From Streptomyces sp. NBC_01276 (GTDB lineage: Bacteria > Actinomycetota > Actinomycetes > Streptomycetales > Streptomycetaceae): a stretch of 64,000 nt of DNA. A program made the position numbers and the translations under genes. Location of the stretch: the NCBI RefSeq assembly GCF_041435355.1, contig NZ_CP108442.1, forward strand, positions 744,001 through 808,000, in the 5' to 3' direction. Positions 40,044-48,635 of the stretch are shown here, piece by piece. Each line of letters opens with the position of its first letter. Position 1 is the stretch's first letter. A model generated the notes under the pieces. That model saw only the letters and a program-made list of their open reading frames with translations, had not been told where the DNA came from and did no database searches.

Positions 40044-41085
40044 TCAGCGGACCAGGACGGCCTCCCCCGACTTGGGTACGACGGCCGTCCATCCCAGTTC
40101 GTGGTCGATCCGGTCACGGAGGGCCTCGGCCGCGGTCTCCTCGCCGTGGACGAGGTAGGTGGCGTGCGGGGCTGGGGCGGCGCGCATCCAGTCGATGATC
40201 CGGTCGGCGCCGGCGTGCGCGGAGAAGTGCGGTACGTCGGCCACTTCGGCGCGTACGGGGACGTACTCGCCGAACATCTTGAGCGTGCGAGCGCCGTCCG
40301 CGAGGTCGCGCGAGCGGGTGCCGGCGGCGGCGGAGCCGACGATGACCACGGCGTTGCGGGGGTCGGGCAGGATCCGGTGCAGGTGGTGCCGCACGCGGCC
40401 TCCTGTGGCCATGCCGGCGGACGAGACGATGATCGCCGGGCCGGTGGTGTTGTTGATGTCGATCGATTCCTGGACGGTACGGGCGGCCGGGGCGGCCGAG
40501 GTCGCCGCTGACGGCGAGGGTGTGGCCGTCCTCCAGGGTCAGGTGCGCCCAGGCGGAGCCGAGGATGTGACCGCCGTGGTGCAGCATCAGCTTCGTACCG
40601 GCGATGATCTCGATCTCGCTGCCCACCGGTACCGGATCGAAGTACTTGATCGTGTGGTCGACGTCGTCATCGTCGTAGAGCGGCTTGGCAGGCCGGTGCT
40701 TGGACCAGCCGTGCTGGTTGGCGTGCTCGGCCGCTTCCCTCTGCAGGCGGGCGCTGTCGCGGAGCACGATCTCGGCGAGGCGGGCGGTGTTGGCGCTGGT
40801 CAGGATCGGTCCGCGAAAGCCGTGCCGGACCAGTCGCGGCAGGTATCCGCAGTGGTCCAGGTGGGCGTGCGTGCGACAACGGCGTGAATGCCGGAGGCGT
40901 CACAGGGCGGCTTGTCCCGGTTGCGGCGCCGTAGGTCCGCGACACCCTGGAAGAGTCCGCAGTCGACGAGGATCCGGCATGGTCGCTCTCGACCAAGAAC
41001 TTGCTGCCCGTAACCGTCCGCACTCCGCCGAGGAACCTCAGCAGGGCCGGGCGGGCGGTAGCAGGGGGGCTGACCGGGACATGGC
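40044..41085 (-). pseudogene. Wrecked metallo-beta-lactamase fold RNase-like gene
   Basis: Pieces in several frames join into an MBL-fold/beta-CASP protein: [20 protein letters not shown], then [10 protein letters not shown], the metal motif [31 protein letters not shown], and after a jump [20 protein letters not shown] and [11 protein letters not shown] to the end. At least three small frameshifts are needed, the upstream ATG 41085 leads to an early stop, and roughly 200 residues are missing between SGDLGRPG and the MATGG block. It is divergent from the alcohol dehydrogenase gene. An intact relative would be a hydrolase acting on RNA. Confidence 0.75.
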
Positions 41086-41148
41086 AGCAGCCCTCCTTTC
41101 GGAACGGATGCCGGTCTCCACCCTCGCACCGGAACGCCCTGTCCGCCG

Positions 41149-41184
41149 GGGACCCATCGGTCCCGGGTAGGGGCCGACCGGCCC
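41149..41184 (+). promoter_or_regulatory. Paired DosR-type boxes ahead of the alcohol dehydrogenase operon
   Basis: GGGACCCATCGGTCCC (41149-41164) and GGGCCGACCGGCCC (41171-41184) are two palindromes 21 bp apart centre to centre, that is two helix turns. The second lies 75 nt before the ADH start. The pair is the clearest example of the arrangement repeated in this window. Confidence 0.65.
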
Positions 41185-41259
41185 AAGCGGGACGGAGGGA
41201 TTCGGGCACAGCCTGACGGTGACACCCTCTCGCACAGCCCACAGAGAGAAGGCCGCGCC

Positions 41260-42336
41260 ATGAAGGCACTTGTCTTCCACGGGCCCGGGCAGACCTCCTG
41301 GCAGGACGTCCCGGACCCCTCGGTCAAGGACACCGCCGACGCGATCGTCCGGGTCGCCGCCGTCACCATCTGCGGCACCGACCTGCACATCGTCAAGGGC
41401 GACGTTCCCGGAGTGGCTCCCGGCCGGATCCTGGGCCACGAGGCCGTCGGCACCGTGGTCGAGACCGGCGGCGACGTCCGCAGTGTGCGTCCGGGCGACC
41501 GTGTCCTGATCTCCTGCATCTCCGCCTGCGGCCGTTGCCGTTTCTGCCGCGAAGGGCACTACGGTCAGTGCCGCGGGGGCGGCGGCTGGGTCCTGGGCCA
41601 CACCATCGACGGGACCCAGGCCGAATACGTACGCGTCCCCTTCGCCGACCTCTCCGTCCACCCGCTGCCCAGCGCTCTGGCCAGCCACGACGCCGTCCTG
41701 CTCGCCGACATCTTCCCGACCTCCTACGAGGTCGGCGTGCTCAACGGCAAGGTGCGCCCGGGCGACACGGTCGTCGTGGTCGGCGCCGGCCCCATCGGCC
41801 TGGCCGCCATCGCCACCGCACGGCTCTACAGCCCCGGGCGGATCATCGCCGTCGACCTCGCGGCGTCCCGGCTCGCCGCCGCACGCGACCTCGGCGCAGA
41901 TGCCACCGCGAGCGCGGACGAGGAGCCGGAGCGGCTGGTGGAGGACCTCACCGACGGACTGGGCGCCGACGTGGTCATCGAGGCCGTCGGCGTACCCGAG
42001 GCGTTCGAGATGTGCACCCGCATGGTCCGTCCGGGTGGCCGGGTCGCCAACATCGGCGTCCACGGCAAGCCCGCCACCCTGCACCTCGAAGATCTGTGGA
42101 TCAAGGACGTCACCATCACCACCGGCCTCGTCGACACCCACTCCACGCCCATGCTGCTGCGCATGATGGCAGCCGGCCGCCTTCCCGGGGCCGCGATGGT
42201 CACCCACCGTTTCGAGCTGGATCAGATGGGAGAGGCGTACGACGTCTTCTCCCGCGCCGGCGAGACGGGCGCCCTCAAGGTCGTGCTCGGCGGACCCCAA
42301 CACGACACGGTCGCCGTGCCGGCTCAGGAGCAGTGA
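41260..42336 (+). CDS. Zinc-dependent alcohol dehydrogenase
   Basis: A 358-residue medium-chain dehydrogenase. Catalytic zinc ligands are in [12 protein letters not shown] (Cys38) and GHEAVG (about residues 60-65). The structural zinc loop [19 protein letters not shown] (about 87-105) has its four cysteines, and the NAD site is [15 protein letters not shown] near residue 171. It probably reduces or oxidises small alcohols and would help to dispose of reductant when oxygen is short. It lies first in a 4-gene operon (ADH, XRE-PNPOx, HAD, GH65) behind paired DosR-type boxes. It resembles the alcohol dehydrogenases near the osdR locus of other streptomycetes, from memory. Confidence 0.9.
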   Translation: MKALVFHGPGQTSWQDVPDPSVKDTADAIVRVAAVTICGTDLHIVKGDVPGVAPGRILGHEAVGTVVETGGDVRSVRPGDRVLISCISACGRCRFCREGHYGQCRGGGGWVLGHTIDGTQAEYVRVPFADLSVHPLPSALASHDAVLLADIFPTSYEVGVLNGKVRPGDTVVVVGAGPIGLAAIATARLYSPGRIIAVDLAASRLAAARDLGADATASADEEPERLVEDLTDGLGADVVIEAVGVPEAFEMCTRMVRPGGRVANIGVHGKPATLHLEDLWIKDVTITTGLVDTHSTPMLLRMMAAGRLPGAAMVTHRFELDQMGEAYDVFSRAGETGALKVVLGGPQHDTVAVPAQEQ

Positions 42337-42341
42337 GTACC

Positions 42342-43028
42342 GTGAAGAGCATGCCGAGCACCCATCCCCAGCACTCCGGCGAGGCGGCCGGACGCACCGA
42401 TCTGGGCCGCCGTCTGGCGGCTCGCCGCGAAGCCCTCGGCCTGAGCCGCGACGAACTGGGCCGGCGGTGCGGCGCCGACGCTACGTACATCGCCTACCTG
42501 GAGGAGCACGCCGCCAGTCCTGCCATCGGCACTCTCGTCCGGGTGGCCGACGCTCTCGGTCTCACCGTCGGCGACCTGACCGGCGCCGGCGCCCACCGGG
42601 TCGCCGGGCGATCCACCGCCCGGCGCGACAGTGCGCTCGTACCGCTGGACGAGACCGAATGCCGGCGGCTGCTGAATACGCACGGCGTCGGCCGCATCGC
42701 CATCTTCACCCCCGAAGGCCCCGCCGTGCTTCCCGTCAACTACCTCTCCGCAGGGGCCGACATCGCCTTCCGTACTTCTGCGGAAGCCGTCACGGCCAGA
42801 GCGGCAGGTACCGAAGTCGCCTTCGAGATCGACAACATCGACGACGTGACCGCCACCGGTTGGAACGTGCTGGCCGTGGGTGAACTGGCCTCCGTCACCG
42901 ACCCGCACGAGATTCAGCACCTCAACACCACTGCCCGCTCCCAACCTTGGGCCGGCGGCCCGCGCAGCCACTGGATGAAGCTCACCCCCTTCCGAATCAC
43001 CGGCCGTCGTGTGGTGCACGACTCATGA
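42342..43028 (+). CDS. XRE helix-turn-helix fused to PNPOx-fold domain
   Basis: A 228-residue fusion. Residues about 20-75 form an XRE/Cro-type helix-turn-helix (RRLAARREALGLSRDELGRR, TLVRVADALGLTVGDL). From about residue 95 a split-barrel flavin-binding domain follows (LLNTHGVGRIAIFTPEGP, VLPVNYLS, ending RITGRRV). Such fusions may be flavin- or F420-responsive regulators. GTG 42342 was chosen, with AGGAG 11 nt upstream; GTG 42333, overlapping the ADH stop, is an alternative. It overlaps the HAD gene by 4 nt, so it belongs to the operon. Confidence 0.83.
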   Translation: MKSMPSTHPQHSGEAAGRTDLGRRLAARREALGLSRDELGRRCGADATYIAYLEEHAASPAIGTLVRVADALGLTVGDLTGAGAHRVAGRSTARRDSALVPLDETECRRLLNTHGVGRIAIFTPEGPAVLPVNYLSAGADIAFRTSAEAVTARAAGTEVAFEIDNIDDVTATGWNVLAVGELASVTDPHEIQHLNTTARSQPWAGGPRSHWMKLTPFRITGRRVVHDS

Positions 43029-43783
43029 GCGACCTGCGCGCGGTCGTCTTCGACACCGACGGAGTGCTCCTCGCCACGGCGGACCGCCACGCGGCCGCCT
43101 GGAAGGAGACCTTCGACCGCTGCCTCCCCGAGTGGGAGCCATCGCACACCGGTGCACGATCGCGCCGGTTCGACGCCGTCCGCGAGTACCGGGACCTGGT
43201 GGACGGCAGGTCCCGTCTCGACGGCGTACGCGCCTTCCTCAGTGCCCGTCACATCGGCCTCCCACCCGGAACTCCCGAGGATCCGCCGGGGTGCGCCACC
43301 GTCCACGCAGTCGCCGCCCGCAAGGAAGAGGTCTTCTCCATGATGCTGCGGACCGACGGTGTCCGTGCCTTCGACGACGTGCGGCCGGCGCTCCGGGAGC
43401 TGCGGCAGAAGGCGATCCGGTGCGCAGCCGTCTCTGCCTCCCGGCACGCCCGCTCCCTTCTGGAATCCACAGAGCTCATCGGCTACTTCGGCGCCCTGGT
43501 GGACGGCCAGGACGCGGCCGCACTGGACCTTCCGGGCAAGCCCGCCCCTGCCCTCTTCCTCGAAGCCGCCAGCCGTCTTGGCGTACCCCCCGACCACACG
43601 GCTGTGGTGGAGGACGCACTGGCCGGCGTCGAGGCGGGGCACCGGGGTCATTTCCGCCTGGTGGTGGGACTCAACCGCGAGGACGACCCGCACATGAGGG
43701 ATGCGCTGGGCGCGCATGGCGCCGATCTCGTCCTCCCCGACCTCGGGGGCCTACCTGCCGCACTCGAAGGCCGGCGCACGTGA
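43025..43783 (+). CDS. HAD hydrolase, beta-phosphoglucomutase-like
   Basis: A 252-residue HAD-superfamily protein. Motif I is VVFDTDGVLL (nucleophile Asp10, acid Asp12), motif II lies in AAVSASRHAR, motif III in LPGKPAPALF, and motif IV in VVEDALAGVEAGH. The cap domain and overall length fit beta-phosphoglucomutase. Its gene is followed with 4-nt overlap by a GH65 phosphorylase gene; the two commonly work together, the phosphorylase yielding beta-glucose 1-phosphate and the mutase turning it into glucose 6-phosphate. Confidence 0.88.
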   Translation: MSDLRAVVFDTDGVLLATADRHAAAWKETFDRCLPEWEPSHTGARSRRFDAVREYRDLVDGRSRLDGVRAFLSARHIGLPPGTPEDPPGCATVHAVAARKEEVFSMMLRTDGVRAFDDVRPALRELRQKAIRCAAVSASRHARSLLESTELIGYFGALVDGQDAAALDLPGKPAPALFLEAASRLGVPPDHTAVVEDALAGVEAGHRGHFRLVVGLNREDDPHMRDALGAHGADLVLPDLGGLPAALEGRRT

Positions 43784-46179
43784 CCACCGCCTGGCGCTGG
43801 GAATACCCCCGCTACGACCCCAAGACCGAGCGGCTGGTGGAGTCCCTGTGCACCCTGGGCAACGGCCGCTTCGCCACCCGCGGTTCCGCCCCCGAAAGCA
43901 CCGCCGACGACATCCACTACCCGGGCACTTACCTCGCCGGCTGCTACAACCGGCTCGCCTCCACCATCGACGGTCGAACAGTCTCCAACGAGGACATGGT
44001 CCGACTACCCGACTGGACCGCCCTGCGGTACCGCTGCCTGCCCGAAAGCGCACCGCCCGGCGACTGGCTCACACCCGACCACCGGACCCTGCGCCACAGC
44101 CACGTCTCTTTGGACTTCCACGCCGGAACGCTCACCCGCCGCATGCTCTTCCACGATCCCGAAGGCCGCCGCCTGGGCGTCACCCACACCCGCCTCGTCC
44201 ACATGGGCGACCCGAACCTGGGCGCGCAGAATACGGTGTTCAGAGCGTACGGCTGGAGCGGCAGCATCGAGATCGAGTCCGTACTCGACGGAGACGTCAC
44301 CAACGCGGGAGTCGACCGCTACCGCGCCCTGGCCGGGCGCCACCTCGTCGGGCACCGGGCCGGAGTGGAGGCGGAGGGCACCGCCTGGCTGTCCTGCACC
44401 ACCACCACCTCCCGGGTACGGATCGGGCTCGCAGTCCGGACCTCAGCACGTCCTCTGGCGCCGGCAGCCCGGGCATGCACAGCCGCCACCGCCACACAGA
44501 CCCTCATCCTGCCGATCAAGCGAGCCGCCCCAGTGGTCGTCGTGAAGACCGCCGCCCTGTGTACTTCGCTGGACCGCCCCTCGGCCGATCCCCTGCGGCG
44601 GAGCGTCGACTGCGCCACACATGCCCCGGACTTCCCCTCCCTGCTGGCCTCCCACCGCGCATCCTGGCGGCGCCTCTGGAGCGAAGGAGAGTTGAAGGTA
44701 CCCGGTGAGACCGGCAAGGTTCTGCGCCTGCATGCCTTTCACGTGCTGCAGACCCTCTCGCCGCACACCGCGGAGCTCGATGCCGGGGTCCCCGCCCGCG
44801 GTCTTCACGGCGAGGCTTACCGGGGGCACATCTTCTGGGACGAGCTGTTCGTCCTGCCCTACCTCGCCCTTCATGTCCCCGAGACAGCTCGCGCCCTGTT
44901 GCTGTACCGGCACCGACGACTCCCCGCGGCACGGGAGGCTGCTCGGCGAACCGGGGCGAAGGGCGCCATGTTCCCCTGGCAGAGCGGTAGTTCCGGAGCC
45001 GAGGAAACGCAGCGGCTGCACCTCAATCCGCGCTCCGGCCGCTGGCTGCCGGACCACTCCCACCTTCAGCACCACATCGGGTCGGCCATCGCCTGGAACG
45101 TGTGGCAGTACGGGCAGGCCACCGGCGACGCCGGCTTCATGCACGGCCCCGGAGCCGAACTTCTCCTGCAGATAGCCCATTTCTGGGCCGACGCGGCGAC
45201 GTGGGACGCCGGCCTCGGCCGCTACCGGATCCGCGGCGTCGTCGGACCCGACGAGTACCACGACGCCTATCCGGACGCCGCCGCTCCGGGCATCGACGAC
45301 AACGCCTACACCAACGTCACCGCCGCGTGGGTACTGTCCCGCGCCCTCAACCTGTATACGGAACTCCCGGCGGCCCGACGCGCCGAACTCCTCACGCAGC
45401 TCGGCATCGGCCCCGAGGACCTCGGCGTCTGGGAGGACGTCTCCCACCGCCTGTACGTGCCGTTCCATCGCGATGTGATCAGCCAGTTCCACGGCTACGG
45501 GGACCTCGCCGAGCTCGACTGGGACGCATACCGAGCCCGCTACCACGACATCCGCCGCCTGGACCGCATCCTGGAAACCGAAGGCGACACGCCCAACCGC
45601 TATCAGGCGTCCAAGCAGGCCGACGCCCTCATGCTCGGGTACCTCATGCAGCCCGCAGAACTCGAACAATTGTTCCTTGGGCTCGGATACCGCCTCGACG
45701 ACGCCCTGTGGCGCAGGACGGTGGACTACTACCTGCGGCGCACCTGCCACGGCTCCACGCTCAGCAGCCTCGTCCACGGCTGGGTACTGGCCCGCGAACA
45801 GGGCCCGAACGCCTGGCGCTATTGTCAGGAAGCCCTGCTCAGTGACATCACCGACGTCCAGGGCGGCACCACCGGTGAGGGAATCCACCTCGGCGCCATG
45901 GCCGGCACCCTCGACCTCGTCGAGCGGGGCATCGTCGGACTCGAACCCCGCGACGACGGCCTGCACGTCGACCCGGTGCCCCTCTCCGAAGTGCCCGGAT
46001 CGTCGTTCTCGATTTCCTGCCTCGGGCACCGAGATGTCCGCATCCGGTTCCGGCCCGGCCGACTCGGCGTCAGCGTGCCCTCGTCGCTCCTGGGACCGTT
46101 GCCCTTGGTCCTGCCTGGTGACCGGTACGAAGGCATTGCCCCAGGCCAGGAGCGGTGGTTCCGGCTCCCCAAAGGCTGA
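43780..46179 (+). CDS. Glycoside hydrolase family 65 (disaccharide phosphorylase)
   Basis: A 799-residue GH65 enzyme, full length. The N-terminal beta-sandwich begins with YPRYDPKTERLVESLCTLGN, and a linker helix region leads to the (alpha/alpha)6 barrel with GHIFWDELFVLPYL near residue 348 and the catalytic acid Glu492 in VVGPDEYHD. KQADALML lies near residue 612. Family members phosphorolyse maltose, trehalose or kojibiose; the specific sugar is not clear. GTG 43780 overlaps the HAD gene. In context it would feed glycolysis with glucose 1-phosphate from storage sugar without spending ATP, useful under oxygen limitation. Confidence 0.9.
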   Translation: MTTAWRWEYPRYDPKTERLVESLCTLGNGRFATRGSAPESTADDIHYPGTYLAGCYNRLASTIDGRTVSNEDMVRLPDWTALRYRCLPESAPPGDWLTPDHRTLRHSHVSLDFHAGTLTRRMLFHDPEGRRLGVTHTRLVHMGDPNLGAQNTVFRAYGWSGSIEIESVLDGDVTNAGVDRYRALAGRHLVGHRAGVEAEGTAWLSCTTTTSRVRIGLAVRTSARPLAPAARACTAATATQTLILPIKRAAPVVVVKTAALCTSLDRPSADPLRRSVDCATHAPDFPSLLASHRASWRRLWSEGELKVPGETGKVLRLHAFHVLQTLSPHTAELDAGVPARGLHGEAYRGHIFWDELFVLPYLALHVPETARALLLYRHRRLPAAREAARRTGAKGAMFPWQSGSSGAEETQRLHLNPRSGRWLPDHSHLQHHIGSAIAWNVWQYGQATGDAGFMHGPGAELLLQIAHFWADAATWDAGLGRYRIRGVVGPDEYHDAYPDAAAPGIDDNAYTNVTAAWVLSRALNLYTELPAARRAELLTQLGIGPEDLGVWEDVSHRLYVPFHRDVISQFHGYGDLAELDWDAYRARYHDIRRLDRILETEGDTPNRYQASKQADALMLGYLMQPAELEQLFLGLGYRLDDALWRRTVDYYLRRTCHGSTLSSLVHGWVLAREQGPNAWRYCQEALLSDITDVQGGTTGEGIHLGAMAGTLDLVERGIVGLEPRDDGLHVDPVPLSEVPGSSFSISCLGHRDVRIRFRPGRLGVSVPSSLLGPLPLVLPGDRYEGIAPGQERWFRLPKG

Positions 46180-46264
46180 GATCGAAACCACCGCATGCCC
46201 GCGTGGCGGTGCGTTCGCGAAGCGCACACTGTGGATGTATCAGCAGTTTGGAAGGGTGAACGGA

Positions 46265-46711
46265 ATGGACAGGCAGCATGAGGCTCCGCGCATCGTTGTG
46301 GGCGTCGACGGATCACCCTCGTCCCAGGCCGCGCTGCGCTGGGCGGTCCGGTACGCGGGGCTGGTGAGCGGGCGAGTAGAGGCGGTCGCGGCGTGGGACC
46401 TGCCCGGTGCCGCATCGTGGTCGGCTCCGGCGGTAGACGCCACATTCGACGAGGAGGACGCAGAACGCCGCCTGGTCGAGGAGGTCCGCACGGTCCTCGG
46501 TGAGGGCAGCGCCTCCGTGCACCAGCGTCTGGTGCGCGGCAATCCGGTCGATGTCCTGGTGGATGCGGCAAAGGGTGCGGACATGCTGGTCGTGGGCAGC
46601 CGCGGTCGCGGCGGCTTCAGCCGGGCCCTGCTCGGTTCGGTGAGCCAGCAAGCGGCGCTTCACGCTCCGTGCCCGATCACCATCGTTCGGGCGGACGTGC
46701 CCGTTGAGTAG
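46265..46711 (+). CDS. Universal stress protein (single domain)
   Basis: A 148-residue universal stress protein. The first strand carries VVGVDGSPSS, and the ATP-binding loop near the C-terminus is VVGSRGRGGFSRALLGSVSQ, the G-2X-G-9X-G(S/T) pattern of ATP-binding members. ATG 46265 was chosen with GGAAGGG 8 nt upstream. It stands alone between the GH65 gene and debris, transcribed in the same direction. It is probably part of the stress regulon, but no box precedes it. Confidence 0.88.
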   Translation: MDRQHEAPRIVVGVDGSPSSQAALRWAVRYAGLVSGRVEAVAAWDLPGAASWSAPAVDATFDEEDAERRLVEEVRTVLGEGSASVHQRLVRGNPVDVLVDAAKGADMLVVGSRGRGGFSRALLGSVSQQAALHAPCPITIVRADVPVE

Positions 46712-46815
46712 CCCCACCGCAGGCGCCGGGATATCGAGACGGAGCCACGGTCAGGCCCTGCGCGATCGCGTTTGCCGGCCAGAGGCAGTACAGCTCCTTC
46801 TATCGTGAAGAAGTC

Positions 46816-47222
46816 TCAGCGGCCCAGACCGGACAGCGTCACCGTGCTGTTGGTGACCATGAACCGTCTGGCGGTGTCCAGGACGTTGCGGCGCGCTGCC
46901 CTCCGGCGAGATGGATGCCGACGGCTCCCGGCACGGTGCAGGAGGCGATGAGCACGAAGACGGCGACCGCTACGGCGAGGCCGACATCGTGGACGCCTGC
47001 CTCGACGATCGAGGCTGCGGCCGATGCCGTCAGGACGAGGTTCTTGGGGTTGGCGCCCGACAGCAGCGCACCGAGAAGCAACGCCCGTCCGGCCGTGGCG
47101 TCGTCGAGCGAGGCCATCCAGCGTGGTGGCTCTGCCTGCTCACTGGCGCGCGGGCGCTTCCACCACTTATGTGCCCCGAGCACGATGAGAGCTCCTCCGG
47201 CGGGCTGCCGCACGAGTAGCAC
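46816..47222 (-). pseudogene. Truncated and frameshifted GAP/Sap family membrane protein
   Basis: A minus-strand frame contains LIVLGAHKWWKRPR, PRWMASLDDATAGRALLLGA and LLSGANPKNLVLTASAAASI, typical of the second half of GAP (Sap, sulfolipid-addressing) membrane proteins. The N-terminal 90 or so residues are missing. Near 46885 the frame shifts: the neighbouring frame continues VLDTARRFMVTNSTVTLSGL to TGA 46816-46818 with the normal family pattern. It is inactive on both counts. Confidence 0.65.
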
Positions 47223-47329
47223 AGCCTCCGTGGACTCCGCGGGCCGACGCTTTTCCTGCCGCTCGATGCTGCCCGAGCCCGAGCAGGAGTCCTGGCGCCT
47301 TCCGGACTCGCCGCTCTCATGCGTCTGCC

Positions 47330-47632
47330 GTGCTCGCCGACCTTCCGAGCCGTGACTGGCCCGGCAGCCTGCCGCACGGCGACGAGGATGCGCCGGCAGT
47401 CAGGCTGCGCAGTCTTGTACGGCTCGGGCGGGGGCCCGGCGAGACGGTCGGCAGCGGGCAGACGGACCCCGACGAGTACACCGTCTTCAAGCCCGGCCTC
47501 AAGGACCCCGGCCTGAACCCCGTCATCGACGTACGGATCGGCGCCAAGCGTCGCAAGGCCGTCTGCGGGGAGGACCGAATGGTCCCCGCAGGGATCCGTC
47601 CGGCCCACGCGCGGGAGCCGTCGGCCGAGTGA
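47330..47632 (+). CDS. Coding-like 100-residue frame of unknown function
   Basis: GTG 47330 opens a 100-codon frame with strongly GC-biased third positions, as in real genes of this genome. The product is charged and contains TDPDEYTVFKPGLKDPGLNP. No family was recognised and no ribosome binding site is evident. The frame is open upstream of the GTG without a better start, so it may be the 3' part of a broken gene. It ends 43 nt before the flavodoxin gene. Confidence 0.35.
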   Translation: MLADLPSRDWPGSLPHGDEDAPAVRLRSLVRLGRGPGETVGSGQTDPDEYTVFKPGLKDPGLNPVIDVRIGAKRRKAVCGEDRMVPAGIRPAHAREPSAE

Positions 47633-47675
47633 CAGTGGCATCGGCAACGCACCATGGAACCGAGGAGCACCCGCC

Positions 47676-48176
47676 ATGAGCACCAAGCGAGTCCTGGTCG
47701 CCTACGGCACCAAGCACGGCGCCACCGCAGGCATCGCCGAACAGATCGGCAAGACCCTCCGCGAGGACGGTCTCGACGCCGTCGTGCTGCCCGCAGACGA
47801 TGTCCACGACGTCCGCGCCTACGACGCCGTCGTCCTCGGCGGCTCCCTCTACGCCGGCCACTGGAGCAGTAAGGCCAGGCACTGCGCCGAACGCAACGCC
47901 GACTCCCTGCGGCACCGCCCGGTGTGGATGTTCAGCAGCGGCCCTCTCGACCGCTCGGCCGAGGAACACGACATCCCCCCGGTCTCGGCGGTCGCCCGGG
48001 AGATGCAGCTGGTCGGAGCGCGCGAGCACATGACCTTCGGCGGCAGCGCGACAGCCCACACCCCTGGATTCCTCGCCAAGGCGCTGACCCGTCAGGGCAA
48101 AGGCGGGGACTTCCGCAATCCCGAGCGGATCCAGAAGTGGGCCCACCACATCGGCGCCGAGCTCGTCGCCGCCTGA
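47676..48176 (+). CDS. Flavodoxin domain protein (HemG-like)
   Basis: A 166-residue flavodoxin-fold protein. The FMN phosphate-binding loop is YGTKHGATAGIAE (residues 10-22), followed by YDAVVLGGSLYAGHW (about 49-63) and FSSGPLDRSA. The arrangement matches menaquinone-dependent protoporphyrinogen oxidase (HemG) relatives and general flavodoxin-like stress proteins. The substrate is not settled. AGGAG lies upstream of ATG 47676. It leads a unit with the Rv1733c-like and P-type ATPase genes. Confidence 0.83.
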   Translation: MSTKRVLVAYGTKHGATAGIAEQIGKTLREDGLDAVVLPADDVHDVRAYDAVVLGGSLYAGHWSSKARHCAERNADSLRHRPVWMFSSGPLDRSAEEHDIPPVSAVAREMQLVGAREHMTFGGSATAHTPGFLAKALTRQGKGGDFRNPERIQKWAHHIGAELVAA

Positions 48177-48218
48177 AGGGACGGCCCGGCTCGGCACGCA
48201 CCAGCACGGAGGCGTGCC

Positions 48219-48635
48219 ATGCACCACCGGACGAAAGTGACGGGGGCCAACCCGCTCAGGCGGGATGCCGACCGTACCCGGACCCGTATGCATACCGCCT
48301 TCGCGCTGACCTGCCTGCTGGCAGTGGTCGCCGGTATCGCCCTCGGGCGGGCCGCCTGGACGGACGGCCACCGCGCCGCCGAGAACATCGCACGCCACCG
48401 GCACAACGTAGCGGCCACCACGATCACCGGGACCGGCTACCGAACGGGAGACCAGCCGAGCAGTCGGCCGGTAACCGTGGCGACCGCGACGTGGCACTAC
48501 CCCTCGCAGCGCCCGCACACCGACACCATCACCGTTCCGGCAGGGACCCGGAACGGTGACACGGTCCGAGTGTGGGTGGACGGAAAAGGCAGTTCGGCCG
48601 CCGCGCCCCCCGGCCAGGGAGCCGGCGGTGACTGA
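48219..48635 (+). CDS. Rv1733c-like membrane protein, short form
   Basis: A 138-residue protein resembling Rv1733c, a DosR-regulon membrane protein of M. tuberculosis: an N-terminal [10 protein letters not shown] (cf. RNPLVRGTDR), a first membrane helix ([18 protein letters not shown]) and an extracytoplasmic domain with [19 protein letters not shown]. The family normally has a second membrane helix after this domain; here the chain ends in a Gly/Pro-rich tail instead, so the C-terminal third is missing. It overlaps the P-type ATPase gene by 8 nt. GGAGG supports ATG 48219. Confidence 0.75.
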   Translation: MHHRTKVTGANPLRRDADRTRTRMHTAFALTCLLAVVAGIALGRAAWTDGHRAAENIARHRHNVAATTITGTGYRTGDQPSSRPVTVATATWHYPSQRPHTDTITVPAGTRNGDTVRVWVDGKGSSAAAPPGQGAGGD

